Below, in pieces: positions 1 to 8,450 of a stretch of DNA of 64,000 bases (positions within the stretch are counted from its first letter, which is position 1; each line of letters opens with the position of its first letter). The notes beneath the pieces were generated by a model that was given only the letters and a program-made list of their open reading frames with translations, had not been told where the DNA came from and ran no database searches. The stretch is from JAYYZW01 sp965217605. GTDB lineage: Bacteria; Pseudomonadota; Gammaproteobacteria; Ga0077536. The stretch is from positions 496,001 through 560,000 of the forward strand of contig CBDCJB010000001.1 of assembly GCA_965217605.1 (NCBI GenBank). Direction: 5' to 3'. A program made the position numbers and the translations under genes.

Positions 1-133
1 GACCGATATCATCGTCAGTTACGCGGCGAATTTGGGCCGCGGCGTGGGGTTTGTTGAGGACATGCCGAAACTCGACGCGTATTTGAATCGAATGCACGAG
101 CGGGAACACTGCACACTGGCGCAGCCAAACTAG
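1..133 (+). CDS. glutathione S-transferase, C-terminal end (partial)
   Basis: The reading frame is open from base 2 to a TAG at 131-133 and runs off the left edge, so only about 43 C-terminal residues are visible. They read as the helical C-terminal domain of a glutathione S-transferase: a TDIIVSYAANLG helix followed by MPKLDAYLNRMHER, the usual 'P-x-L-x-x-Y-x-x-R' segment before the tail. The family conjugates or reduces electrophiles with glutathione in the cytoplasm. The gene converges on the minus-strand gene ending at 140, six bases away. The assignment rests on a short fragment. Confidence 0.55.
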   Translation, partial: TDIIVSYAANLGRGVGFVEDMPKLDAYLNRMHEREHCTLAQPN

Positions 134-139
134 CCCCTT

Positions 140-1576
140 TTAGAAGATACGCCGCGGCAGGTAGACCCCGCTCATCAAGCTGTAGCGGAGCTGCGCATCC
201 GCCGGCTGGTCGACGTGGCCGACGTGTGAGCGGCATGCGGTCGGCCGCAGTCCGTTGTCGGTGAAGAACGCCGCGTAGTCGCGCAGGCTCTCGCATATAA
301 AGACGGCGTAAACCGGCGTGTGGTGGATCACCTCGCCGACCTCGAGGATGTCGACGGCGCGCGCCCCCGTATCATCGCGCTCCATGATGCGTCGCAGGTC
401 TTCGAAGAGGTCGCGCGTGCGATCGCGTTCGAACCAGGTCAGCACGATCTCGTAGGGCCGATTTTCGAAACGCTGGAAGATACGGTCGTACCCCCGGTTC
501 ACGGCAAAACGGTCCTTGAGCGTCGCGCGAACCTCGACGTGGCTCACACCGAAGGAGTCGTCGTGGATGGCGTGGAAGAAGCGGCCCAAGGATTCATCGT
601 CGATGCACGAGACGCGAAAGAAGAAGTCGAATTCACCATAGATCTTCGCGGCAACACAGAGCGTGAGTTCACTGTCGAGGCGGTTCCCGTCGGTTGTGTC
701 GCGGAGCTTCTCGACGACGTGCTCGATGTAGTTGTCCTGTTGACGATCGAGCGAAATACTCGCGAGTATCACGGCGTGGTGGTCTTGGCGGACCTTGATC
801 GTCAGGCGTTGCGGTTCGCCGCGGGCCATCAGGTGCTCGGGGCCCTCGAAGCTCAACAGGTAAACACTCTGTGCGCTGGCGATCCCCTTGAGCCGCGCGA
901 TTTCGCGCGCGTCAGTGAACCAATAGTCGATCGAGCCGAGTTGATATGCCTCCGCAATCCCACGTAGCGGGCCGGCGGATCGCGCGCCCACGTGCCGCGC
1001 GACGTGGGCGCGGTCGAGTAGGGTTCGCGTATTCTCCGCCGTGGTCGCGGTAGAACGCGCCAGCAGGGCCGCGGCGAACGCTTCGGTCGCCAGCACCTGG
1101 AGACGCCATGAGACGGGGGCCAGCCGAAATGCCAGGTCGATATCTTCGCCGACCAGCTCCTCGGCATGGAGGTCACCGGTCTCGCGGCGTCCATAGCGGT
1201 ACGCATCGTAGCTTTGCAGTAGGAGCTTGGTTCGAAGCCGGAATGCCTTGCCCGAAGCCAGCGGGATCGGCGGGAGCTGCTCGAAAGCGTCCACGATATC
1301 GCGCGCCGCGCTCAGGCAACCTTCGAGGGCCGCGTCCGCGTTCGCCGACGCTGGAAACTTGACCACGACGGCGTCACCGAGCGAATTCAAGACGATGCCC
1401 TCGACCGGCGCCGCCTTGCGGCAGCGTACCATAACCAGTCCGTTGTGCGCGCGCAGCGCATCGAAGGCCTCCGCCTCTCCAAGCACGAACTTGCTCGCCG
1501 CCGAGCTTTCCATATCGGCGATGAGTAAAAATCCCCGCTCGCGCTCGGGCGTCGCCATCTCGTCGACAGGGGACAC
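140..1576 (-). CDS. divergent nucleotidyl-cyclase-like domain joined to an Lrp/AsnC-type RAM domain
   Basis: A 478-residue soluble protein with no signal peptide. The first 190 residues resemble a class III nucleotidyl cyclase. LLIADMES supplies the first metal aspartate (D21), LNSLGDAVVVKF the second (D68), and GEDIDLAFRL the helix with the conserved arginine (R151). The purine-selecting lysine before 'GD' is Asn, and the usual Asn of the 'VN-AAR' motif is Asp, so activity or substrate may have changed. The C-terminal half contains a stretch (about residues 290-345) built like the ligand-binding RAM domain of Lrp/AsnC regulators. It is last in a minus-strand run with an aldolase, a methyltransferase and an amidase. 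The start is GTG at 1576, or ATG at 1558; neither has a strong ribosome site. Sensor function is inferred. Confidence 0.55.
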   Translation of the reverse strand: MSPVDEMATPERERGFLLIADMESSAASKFVLGEAEAFDALRAHNGLVMVRCRKAAPVEGIVLNSLGDAVVVKFPASANADAALEGCLSAARDIVDAFEQLPPIPLASGKAFRLRTKLLLQSYDAYRYGRRETGDLHAEELVGEDIDLAFRLAPVSWRLQVLATEAFAAALLARSTATTAENTRTLLDRAHVARHVGARSAGPLRGIAEAYQLGSIDYWFTDAREIARLKGIASAQSVYLLSFEGPEHLMARGEPQRLTIKVRQDHHAVILASISLDRQQDNYIEHVVEKLRDTTDGNRLDSELTLCVAAKIYGEFDFFFRVSCIDDESLGRFFHAIHDDSFGVSHVEVRATLKDRFAVNRGYDRIFQRFENRPYEIVLTWFERDRTRDLFEDLRRIMERDDTGARAVDILEVGEVIHHTPVYAVFICESLRDYAAFFTDNGLRPTACRSHVGHVDQPADAQLRYSLMSGVYLPRRIF

Positions 1577-1579
1577 GGG

Positions 1580-2326
1580 TTAGTTTCGGTAGGCCGGCTC
1601 TTCGCGATCGAGGATCCGCCGGAGCGCGGTGAAATGCCGGTCCGACAGCGCGGGCAGCTCGCCCGTCAATTGGTCCGCAGTGTGTTCTTGCACGGCGTCG
1701 TCAATCGTCCGGAGGGTACCGCCCGTGGACCGGGCCAACACCTGAAACATCGCGGCCCGCTCGAGGTAATACAGTACCGTAAACGCTTCGGCCACCGTCG
1801 CGCCGGTCACGACGACGCCATGGCTCGCCATCATCAGCACGCTGTTGTTGCCGATCTTGCGCGCAAGCCGTTCACCTTCGGCCACGTCTAGCGCGAGTCC
1901 GGTATACCCGTCATCGTAGGCAATGCGGCCCTTGAACAGGAGCGCGTTCTGCTCGCACATCGCCAGCTCGCCGTCTTCGAGCAAGGTGAGCGCGGTGGCG
2001 TAGGGCATATGGGTGTGCAGCACCACGGCCGCATTGGGTACGAGCGTGTGGATCGGCGCATGTATGCAAAAGGCCGTTCGCTCCACCGCGTTGCTGCCTT
2101 CCAGCACGGTGCCTTCACCATCGCATAAGACCAACGCCGACGCGGTGATCTCCGACCAGTGCCACCCGTACGGGTTGATGAGAAATCGATCGCTGCGTGC
2201 CGCGCCACCGTTGTCGGGAACCGCGACCGAAAAGTGATTGTCGACGCCTTCGTGCAGGTTGTAGCGCGCCGCCCAACGCAAGGCCGCCGCTAGATCGGTT
2301 CTCAGGTCGTTCAGGTTTGTCGCCAT
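1580..2326 (-). CDS. class II aldolase/adducin family protein
   Basis: A 248-residue protein of the zinc-dependent class II aldolase/adducin family (fuculose-1-phosphate aldolase type). The metal site shows as VVLHTHMPYATA (His-x-His), with a further histidine in MMASHGVVVTG and an acidic residue in the SNAVERTAF helix. The family cleaves or epimerises phosphorylated or carboxylated sugars, but many short members in catabolic clusters have no known substrate. I chose the ATG at 2326 because GGAG lies seven bases upstream; a GTG/ATG choice further up would run into the preceding methyltransferase. The gap of three bases to the cyclase-like gene downstream suggests one transcript. Confidence 0.8.
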   Translation of the reverse strand: MATNLNDLRTDLAAALRWAARYNLHEGVDNHFSVAVPDNGGAARSDRFLINPYGWHWSEITASALVLCDGEGTVLEGSNAVERTAFCIHAPIHTLVPNAAVVLHTHMPYATALTLLEDGELAMCEQNALLFKGRIAYDDGYTGLALDVAEGERLARKIGNNSVLMMASHGVVVTGATVAEAFTVLYYLERAAMFQVLARSTGGTLRTIDDAVQEHTADQLTGELPALSDRHFTALRRILDREEPAYRN

Positions 2327-2340
2327 GCCCATTCTCCGCT

Positions 2341-3402
2341 TCAGCACCGCACCTCGAACAGCGAGATGAAATCATTACTGCAGGGCAGGTGGCGCACAGC
2401 ACCGAAACCGGCTTCACCACACAATTCCCGCACGACCTTAGGTGGCATCCCCAGGGTGCCGAGGCCTTCGCCGTGATTGGCCAGCGAGGTGGTCATGCAA
2501 TACGTCAGGCTCATGCCGTATTTGAGCGTGGCCTCGGGCCCGCGATTCTCATGGCGTTCGTCGGCGGCGGTGATTTCCTGTAACACGTAGATCCCGTCCG
2601 GCTTCAAATGGCGGCGGATATTGGCCAGGCCGGCGCGCGGTTGCGCCATGTCGTGAATGACGTCGAAGGTGAAGATGAGATCGAAGTCGCGGGGTATTTC
2701 ATCGCTGACGTCGAGCACCTCGAAGGTTGTGCGCGGGTCGACGCCGAGTTCGACCGCCTTTGCCGTCGCGCCGTCGACCTGTGGTGCGAACGCATCGTAT
2801 CCCCAGAAACGCGAATTGGGGTACGCCTCCGCCATCATCGTCAATGCCGTGCCCCGACCACAGCCGACGTCCGCCACGTCGACGCCGCGATCGAGCATCG
2901 CCACCACGTCCGGCATATCCGGCAGCCAGGTCTTGAGTAGAAAATTTTGATAACGCAAGCCGCTCGATCGCTGCATGGATACGTACAGTTCCGGTGGGAA
3001 CGCGGACTGCGGCACGCCGCCGCCGTTTTTGAAAGCGTCGACGAGTTCATCGAGGGGCGCCATGGAGTAGCTCAATAGATTCCACAAGGCGCCTTGGAAA
3101 ATCGGGTGGGAGTCCTCGGCCAGGGGGCGGGCATGTTCCGCCGGCAGGCTGAACTGCGCGGAAGCCGGATCGAATTCCAGGTAGCCCGACGAGGCCATCC
3201 CCTCCAGCCACTCGCGGGCGTAACGCGCATCGATGCCGGCGCGCGCCGCGAAGGCCGCCGCGTCTGCCGGCCCGTTGCTGGCCAGATCTTTGAATAATCC
3301 CAGTCGATCGCCGATCGCACATAAGTGCACCGTGACCGCTGCCGCGGCATCGCCGATCACCTTGCCCGTGAATGCTTTCGCTCGCGCTTTGTCGAAGGCC
3401 AT
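2341..3402 (-). CDS. class I SAM-dependent methyltransferase with N-terminal winged helix
   Basis: A 353-residue methyltransferase. The first 100 residues form the winged-helix/dimerisation part seen in the Rv2258c-like group (LCAIGDRLGLFKDL, then AREWLEGMASSGYLE). The Rossmann fold follows, with motif I VADVGCGRGTAL near residue 180, the acidic loop FWGYDAF, and FTFDVIHDM in the motif IV position. It transfers methyl groups from S-adenosylmethionine to an unknown small molecule. AAGGA lies seven bases before the ATG. It sits between the amidase and aldolase genes on the same strand with short gaps, so it is probably part of that operon. Confidence 0.8.
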   Translation of the reverse strand: MAFDKARAKAFTGKVIGDAAAAVTVHLCAIGDRLGLFKDLASNGPADAAAFAARAGIDARYAREWLEGMASSGYLEFDPASAQFSLPAEHARPLAEDSHPIFQGALWNLLSYSMAPLDELVDAFKNGGGVPQSAFPPELYVSMQRSSGLRYQNFLLKTWLPDMPDVVAMLDRGVDVADVGCGRGTALTMMAEAYPNSRFWGYDAFAPQVDGATAKAVELGVDPRTTFEVLDVSDEIPRDFDLIFTFDVIHDMAQPRAGLANIRRHLKPDGIYVLQEITAADERHENRGPEATLKYGMSLTYCMTTSLANHGEGLGTLGMPPKVVRELCGEAGFGAVRHLPCSNDFISLFEVRC

Positions 3403-3470
3403 TGCTCGTCCTTTTTGTTAATGGCGTTGGAGATAATCGATTTTATCCACTCCGGCCCCAATTTGCTTCG

Positions 3471-4925
3471 TCAACGCAAGTTGTCGACTAAGCCCGGCCA
3501 GACGTCGTGCCACGGTCGCGCCGCTTCGAAGGCCGCGGCGGCGCGCAGCACGGCGGGATCGGCGAGATGTCCGCCGACGATCTGCAGGCCGATGGGCAAG
3601 CCGTCGTCGGTGAATCCCGCGGGCACGCTGGCCGCCGGCTGGCCCGTCATGTTGAAGGGAAAGGTGAAGGCGAGCCAGGCGAAGGGCGGGACGATCCGAC
3701 CGTCGATCTTTTCCGGACCTTGCATGTGTAGTCCGAAGGGCGGCACGGCGAGGGTCGGAGTCAAGAGCAGGTCGTAGTTCTGCATGAAGCGCCACATCTT
3801 GTTGTTGACCGCCTTCCGCACCATCACCGCATTCGTCAGATCCTCGCCGCGCCAGTCTTGGTTAATAAACTCGACGAGATGCGGCGTCATGCGCGCGCCG
3901 TGTTCGGCGACCATGCGCCGCATCCCCGCGAGGTCGGTATCGGCGGCGACCAGGCCCCAAAAACCGGCGTAGGGATCCTCAAAGCCCGGATCGGCTTCTT
4001 CGACGCTGCAGCCGAGGTCGCGCTCGAACACCTCGACCGCGTCGCCTACGACCCGCCTGACCTCCGGATCGACGGCCGCATAGCCCCAGTCGGCGCTGTA
4101 GGCGACGCGCAGTCCCGTGAGATCGCTATCGGCGATGCACGTATTCCAGTCGAATTCCGGTCCGGGCAAGGTGTGGCGATCGCGCGGATCGGGGCCCGAA
4201 CCGATGACCGACAGCATCAATGCGCCGTCAGCGACCGTGCGGCTGATCGGGCCGATGTGTTCGATCGACTCCCAACTCGATACGCCGGGATAACGCTCGT
4301 CCTTGGTGCCGGGATACAGCGGCACACGCCCCATCGACGCTTTCATACCGAACAACCCGCAATGTGCCGCCGGGATCCGGATCGATCCGCCGCCGTCACT
4401 CGCGATCGCGAACGGTCCCATTCCCGAAGCGACAGCGGCGCCGGAACCCGCGCTCGATCCGCCGGGCGTGCGTTCGATGCTCCAGGGATTGCAGGTGGTC
4501 GGAAAAACCGGGTTGTGCCCGACGCCGCTGTAACCGAACTCGGGCACGTTGGTCTTACCGATGATGATGGCATCCGCGGCTTTCAGACGCTCAACGACCA
4601 CATCGTCTTCGTCCGGAACGAAATCTTCATAGGCGGCGGAGCCGGAAACGGTCTTGATCCCCTTCGTGCAGACGAGATCCTTGATCCCGACCGGCACGCC
4701 CGCCAGCGGTCCGACCTGATCGCCCTTGGCAATCGCCCGCTCGATGCGTTTGGCTTCGGAGCGCGCTAAATCGGGCGTCGGTGTGCAAAAGGCGTGCAAC
4801 ACCGGTTCGAGTTGGTCCATGCGCTCGAGGACGGCCTCGATGACCTCGGTGGGCGAAAGTTTTTTAGAGCGAATGTGTTCACCGAGCGTGACTGCATCCA
4901 TGCCGCAGATTTCATGGGTGGACAT
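3471..4925 (-). CDS. amidase signature family amidase
   Basis: A 484-residue amidase with the full Ser-cisSer-Lys triad at canonical spacing: Lys82 in VPVGIKDL, cis-Ser157 in RTPGGSSAGSG, and nucleophile Ser181 in ASDGGGSIRIPA. Enzymes of this fold hydrolyse carboxamides (GatA, 6-aminohexanoate-cyclic-dimer hydrolase, aryl amidases). There is no GatB or GatC gene nearby, so a catabolic rather than tRNA-amidating role is likely. GGAG precedes the ATG by six to seven bases. It is the first gene of the minus-strand group running down to 140. The substrate cannot be told from sequence; a cyclic or linear amide would fit the nearby hydantoinase genes. Confidence 0.88.
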   Translation of the reverse strand: MSTHEICGMDAVTLGEHIRSKKLSPTEVIEAVLERMDQLEPVLHAFCTPTPDLARSEAKRIERAIAKGDQVGPLAGVPVGIKDLVCTKGIKTVSGSAAYEDFVPDEDDVVVERLKAADAIIIGKTNVPEFGYSGVGHNPVFPTTCNPWSIERTPGGSSAGSGAAVASGMGPFAIASDGGGSIRIPAAHCGLFGMKASMGRVPLYPGTKDERYPGVSSWESIEHIGPISRTVADGALMLSVIGSGPDPRDRHTLPGPEFDWNTCIADSDLTGLRVAYSADWGYAAVDPEVRRVVGDAVEVFERDLGCSVEEADPGFEDPYAGFWGLVAADTDLAGMRRMVAEHGARMTPHLVEFINQDWRGEDLTNAVMVRKAVNNKMWRFMQNYDLLLTPTLAVPPFGLHMQGPEKIDGRIVPPFAWLAFTFPFNMTGQPAASVPAGFTDDGLPIGLQIVGGHLADPAVLRAAAAFEAARPWHDVWPGLVDNLR

Positions 4926-4956
4926 GCGTTTCTCCGTACTGGTCTACCGAGATATT

Positions 4957-5096
4957 TAGATACAAGGTCCGATCAAGGCCGCGGCTACGGCCGCAGCCAA
5001 GTCGGCGGAAATCGAGCTTAACCGGATCTGGACGGAGCCGATGACGCTGGCGTCTATCCAGGCTTATCTGGACCGTTTGTTCAACGACAAACGCTG
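4957..5096 (+). pseudogene. possible 3' remnant of a lost gene
   Basis: The 184-bp gap between two minus-strand genes holds a plus-strand open stretch that begins after a TAG and ends at TGA (5094-5096). It encodes about 45 residues with amphipathic helical composition (KSAEIELNRIWTEP, then SIQAYLDRLFNDKR). It has no plausible start codon or ribosome site except an internal ATG. The composition resembles the C-terminal helices of crotonase-type enzymes, but this is only an impression. It may be the tail of a gene deleted during rearrangement, or chance. Confidence 0.2.
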
Positions 5097-5109
5097 ATCC
5101 GTCGCGTGA

Positions 5110-6177
5110 TCACCCTGCCGCGGCGCCCGACACGGCGGCCCGCTCCTGAAACCGCGGCATCACCTCGCGCGCAAATAACTCCATGTTGCGCAACGCTTTT
5201 TCCTGACTGATCCCGCCAAACCACGTGAAGTTGATGAGCTGCTCGACGCCGCCTTCGTCGCGCATCCACCGGACCTTGTCCGCCACCGAGTCCGGCGTGC
5301 CGAACATACCCAATTCTTCGTAGACCTCGCTGAACGGCACGACGTCGAGGTATTCGAGAATGTCGTTGTAATTCGCGTACTGGCTCGCGACCTTGCTGCG
5401 ATCGCGCTCACCCCAGATCTTGGCGGCGGTGCGGATATACCACATGATGTTCTCTTCGATGTCGGCCTTGACCTCAGCGTCGCTCTCGCCGACATACACG
5501 AACTCGTTGTGCGCCAAGCGCAGGTCCGTTCGACCCGCTTCGCGCACAGAATTGTGCCATACGTCGAAGTAATTGGTTTTCAGGGTTTCATAGGGACATA
5601 GATACGGCCCGATCAAACCGTTGATGCCGCGGTCGATGACCTTCTTGACGGTATAGTCACTCAATGCGGCCTGCCACAGGGGCGGATGCGGTTTGGTATA
5701 CGGTTTGGGCACGACCTCGAGATCGTCGACCTGCCAGAACTGTCCATCGTAGGTGACCCGCTCTTCGGTCCAGGCACGCTTGATGATCTCCAGCGATTCC
5801 GCGAAGCGTTGCTCGGCCTCGTCCATGGGAATTCCGAAGCCCTTGAACTCCGCGGGCTGGTTACCGCGGCCGATACCGACATCGACCCGGCCCTTCGACA
5901 TGTGATCGAGCGTCGCCCAATCCTCGGCCACCCGGATGGGATGGTGGAACGGCAGCACCACGACGGCGGTGCTGATGCGGATCTTCTTGGTTCGCGCGAT
6001 CGCATGAGCGGCAACGCTCGGCACGGCCGCTCGTCCGTAGGGACTGAAATGGTGTTCAGTCAACCAGATCGTGTCGTAACCCAGCTCTTCGGCGAATTCG
6101 ATCTGCTCGACGATTTGATCGAATGCCTCCGGATCCCCGTCGCGGACCTGCGGGACGATAATGAGACTGAATTTCAT
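5110..6177 (-). CDS. LLM-class flavin-dependent oxidoreductase
   Basis: A 355-residue protein of the luciferase-like monooxygenase family, a TIM barrel using reduced FMN or F420. Family marks are the N-terminal strand MKFSLIIVPQ, AEELGYDTIWLTEHHFS near residue 35, LPFHHPIRVAEDWATLDHMSKGR in two adjoining stretches, and VGIGRGNQPAEF. The substrate is unknown; bacterial luciferase-type members oxidise alkanals, sulfonates or heterocycles. AAAGGAG lies just before the ATG. It follows the SDR gene by ten bases on the same strand, so the two are likely co-transcribed. It is one of three LLM genes within 8.3 kb. Confidence 0.85.
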   Translation of the reverse strand: MKFSLIIVPQVRDGDPEAFDQIVEQIEFAEELGYDTIWLTEHHFSPYGRAAVPSVAAHAIARTKKIRISTAVVVLPFHHPIRVAEDWATLDHMSKGRVDVGIGRGNQPAEFKGFGIPMDEAEQRFAESLEIIKRAWTEERVTYDGQFWQVDDLEVVPKPYTKPHPPLWQAALSDYTVKKVIDRGINGLIGPYLCPYETLKTNYFDVWHNSVREAGRTDLRLAHNEFVYVGESDAEVKADIEENIMWYIRTAAKIWGERDRSKVASQYANYNDILEYLDVVPFSEVYEELGMFGTPDSVADKVRWMRDEGGVEQLINFTWFGGISQEKALRNMELFAREVMPRFQERAAVSGAAAG

Positions 6178-6187
6178 GGGATCTCCT

Positions 6188-6946
6188 TTAAAAAATGGCG
6201 ACCGATGAACTGAAACCGCCGTCGATGGTGAGCGTATGGCCCGTCATGTAACTGGCACGCACGGATGCCAGATAGGCGGCGCTGTGCGCGATCTCGTCCA
6301 GCGTACCATAGCGATGCAGCGGAATGACGCGATTGAACTGTTCACGCGTTTCCACCGGATGGATGACCTGCGTCAGCGGTGTGTCAACCGGTCCCGGAGC
6401 CAGCGCATTGACGGTGATTTTGTACGGCGCCAATTCCACGGCCAGGTGCCGCGTCATGCCGATGACGCCCGCCTTTGACGTGCCGTAGCCGATGCGCCCG
6501 GCGCAGCCCCTGAGTCCAGCGACGGACGACACGTTGATGATACGGCCGTATTCGCGCGCCATCATCTCGCCCATGACCGCGCGGATACAGCGATAGCTGC
6601 CGGTCAGGTTGACCGCGATGATGCGCTCGAACTGCTCGATGCTGTGCTCCGTGATCGAGGTGTTCTCACCGATACCGGCGCAATTCACGAGGATGTGGAT
6701 GGCGCCAAATCGATCGAGGGCCGCCGCCGCAATCGTGTCGACCTGAGCTTGGTTCGTAACATCGATCGTCAGATTCGCGGCCCGTCCGCCCGTGTCCGTA
6801 AGATCGCGCGCGACAGCCGCACTGCTGTCGCCATCGATGTCCACGATCAGGACCGCCCCGCCGAGCACAACGAATTCACGCGCGATGGCGCAACCGATGC
6901 CGCTCGCGGCACCGGTAATGATCGCGACCTGACCGTCCAGACTCAA
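6188..6946 (-). CDS. SDR-family NAD(P)-dependent oxidoreductase
   Basis: A 252-residue classical short-chain dehydrogenase. The cofactor loop TGAASGIG is at about residues 10-17, the NCAGIG structural motif near 90, and the catalytic Ser (NVSSVAG) and Tyr-Lys pair (YGTSKAG) around 140-158. The C-terminus TIDGGFSS is typical of FabG-like members. It oxidises or reduces an alcohol/ketone, substrate unknown. The start codon appears to be TTG at 6946 with a weak upstream site, so the start is less certain than the gene. It is upstream of, and probably co-transcribed with, the LLM oxidoreductase. Confidence 0.85.
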   Translation of the reverse strand: MSLDGQVAIITGAASGIGCAIAREFVVLGGAVLIVDIDGDSSAAVARDLTDTGGRAANLTIDVTNQAQVDTIAAAALDRFGAIHILVNCAGIGENTSITEHSIEQFERIIAVNLTGSYRCIRAVMGEMMAREYGRIINVSSVAGLRGCAGRIGYGTSKAGVIGMTRHLAVELAPYKITVNALAPGPVDTPLTQVIHPVETREQFNRVIPLHRYGTLDEIAHSAAYLASVRASYMTGHTLTIDGGFSSSVAIF

Positions 6947-7007
6947 TGTTGTAACCCGCTATCTAACTTCACCAATATCGCCCAGTAGTAAATGAAAATC
7001 CACAGAT

Positions 7008-7089
7008 GTAGCCCGGATGGAGCGGGGCGTAATCCGGGAAATTCCCGGCGAAACTCGCCCCGGATTCCGCTCCGCTTCATCCGGGCTAC
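7008..7089. repeat. REP-like palindromic repeat, full copy
   Basis: An 82-bp imperfect palindrome begins GTAGCCCGGATG and ends CATCCGGGCTAC, with inner arms GGGGCGTAATCCGGG and CCCCGGATTCCGC. It sits between the divergent SDR and monooxygenase genes. A half copy lies at 31967-31997 and a fragment at 40002-40016, so it is a dispersed intergenic family of the REP type. It could form a long hairpin in RNA or DNA. Confidence 0.75.
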
Positions 7090-7138
7090 TCGATATGGGC
7101 CGCATCCATGCAGGCCGAATTGCTATGATTGAACCGCG

Positions 7139-8431
7139 ATGGCCAAGCAGATCCATCTTTCCGCCTTCAATCACTTTTCGCCGGCACCGCACATGCCGCT
7201 ATCGTGGATCTATCCGCGCGAGAAGATCACGCACTATTGGTATGAGCCGGAATACTGGGAATCGGTCGTCGGTACGCTAGAACGCGGCCGGTTCGACATG
7301 CTCTTTTTCGCCGATGGCCTGCACGGCGGTGCCTCGCCCGATCAAATTCGGTATGCCATCCAATTTCCCGCCCATGACCCCGTGTCCCTCGTCACCTATT
7401 TGTCCGGCATCGCCAAAACGCTCGGTTTTGCGGTGACGATGTCAACGACGTTCTACCCGCCGTTTTTTCTCGCGCGCACGCTGGCGACGCTCGATCACCT
7501 CACCAAGGGGCGCATCGGATGGAATATCGTATCCTCGCATTCGTCGGCCGAAGCGCGCAATTTCGGCATGGATGAGCTGCCCGCGCACGATGAGCGCTAC
7601 GACCGCGCGGACGAGTACATGGACGCCTGTTATGCGCTGTGGAACAGTTGGGAAGACGATGCGGTGGTCATGGACATGGAGCGCAAGGTGTACGCCGATC
7701 CGGCCAAGGTGCATCGCGTTGACTTCGAAGGGAAGTGGTACAAGACCCGCGGGCCCTTTACGGTCATTCCTTCGCCGCGCCGCCGTCCATTCCTGTTTCA
7801 GGCCGGCCAATCCGATCGCGGCAAAGCGTTCGCCGCGCGCCACGCCGAGGGTATTTTTGGTGCGGCCCGGGGTACGAAACAGATGCGCGCCTATTGCGAG
7901 GACCTGGCGGCGCGCCGGGAAGCGCTCGGCCGCGATCCCGCCGAAATCCCGATTTTCTGGGCGGGACAACCGATCGTCGCCGACTCCGAGACCGAAGCAC
8001 GCGACCGCTACGCCGAGATCCGCGCGCGGATCCCGCTCGAAGCCTCGCTGGCGCAGATGTCCATGCACTGGGGCATCGAATGCACGGATTACGACATCGA
8101 TGTGCCGGTTACCGATCTGGAAGTACCCGGCACCCGGGGCCTGTTCGAGATCTATCAGAAGTCCGATCCCAAGATCACGCTCAGAGACATCGCTGGGAGT
8201 TATCTGTCGGGTAGCGACAAGAACCCGCTCGTCGGCACACCGGAGCAGGTCGCCGACGCGATGCAATATCTCCTGGAGGAAGGCGGCGGCGACGGGTTTC
8301 AGATTTCGCCGCCTTACTACGCGCCGGATTATTATGCGGACTTAGTGGATTTACTCGTTCCGGTACTGCAGAAACGCGGGATCTACCGCGATGAATACAA
8401 AGGCAATACGTTGCGAGACCACCTCGCATAA
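7139..8431 (+). CDS. NtaA/SnaA/DszA-type FMN-dependent monooxygenase
   Basis: A 430-residue flavin monooxygenase of the nitrilotriacetate monooxygenase component A group within the LLM family. Typical segments are IHLSAFNHFSPAPHM at the start, FADGLHGG near residue 60, TKGRIGWNIVSSHSS near 125, and LFQAGQSDRGKAFA near 225. Such enzymes use FMNH2 from a separate reductase to hydroxylate or cleave C-N or C-S bonds; no reductase gene is adjacent. It starts at ATG 7139, just after a REP-like palindrome, and is followed after 19 bases by hyuA. The order suggests it opens or oxidises a ring that the hydantoinase then processes; that is inference. Confidence 0.85.
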   Translation: MAKQIHLSAFNHFSPAPHMPLSWIYPREKITHYWYEPEYWESVVGTLERGRFDMLFFADGLHGGASPDQIRYAIQFPAHDPVSLVTYLSGIAKTLGFAVTMSTTFYPPFFLARTLATLDHLTKGRIGWNIVSSHSSAEARNFGMDELPAHDERYDRADEYMDACYALWNSWEDDAVVMDMERKVYADPAKVHRVDFEGKWYKTRGPFTVIPSPRRRPFLFQAGQSDRGKAFAARHAEGIFGAARGTKQMRAYCEDLAARREALGRDPAEIPIFWAGQPIVADSETEARDRYAEIRARIPLEASLAQMSMHWGIECTDYDIDVPVTDLEVPGTRGLFEIYQKSDPKITLRDIAGSYLSGSDKNPLVGTPEQVADAMQYLLEEGGGDGFQISPPYYAPDYYADLVDLLVPVLQKRGIYRDEYKGNTLRDHLA

Positions 8432-8450
8432 ATAATAAGAGCATGCCCTG

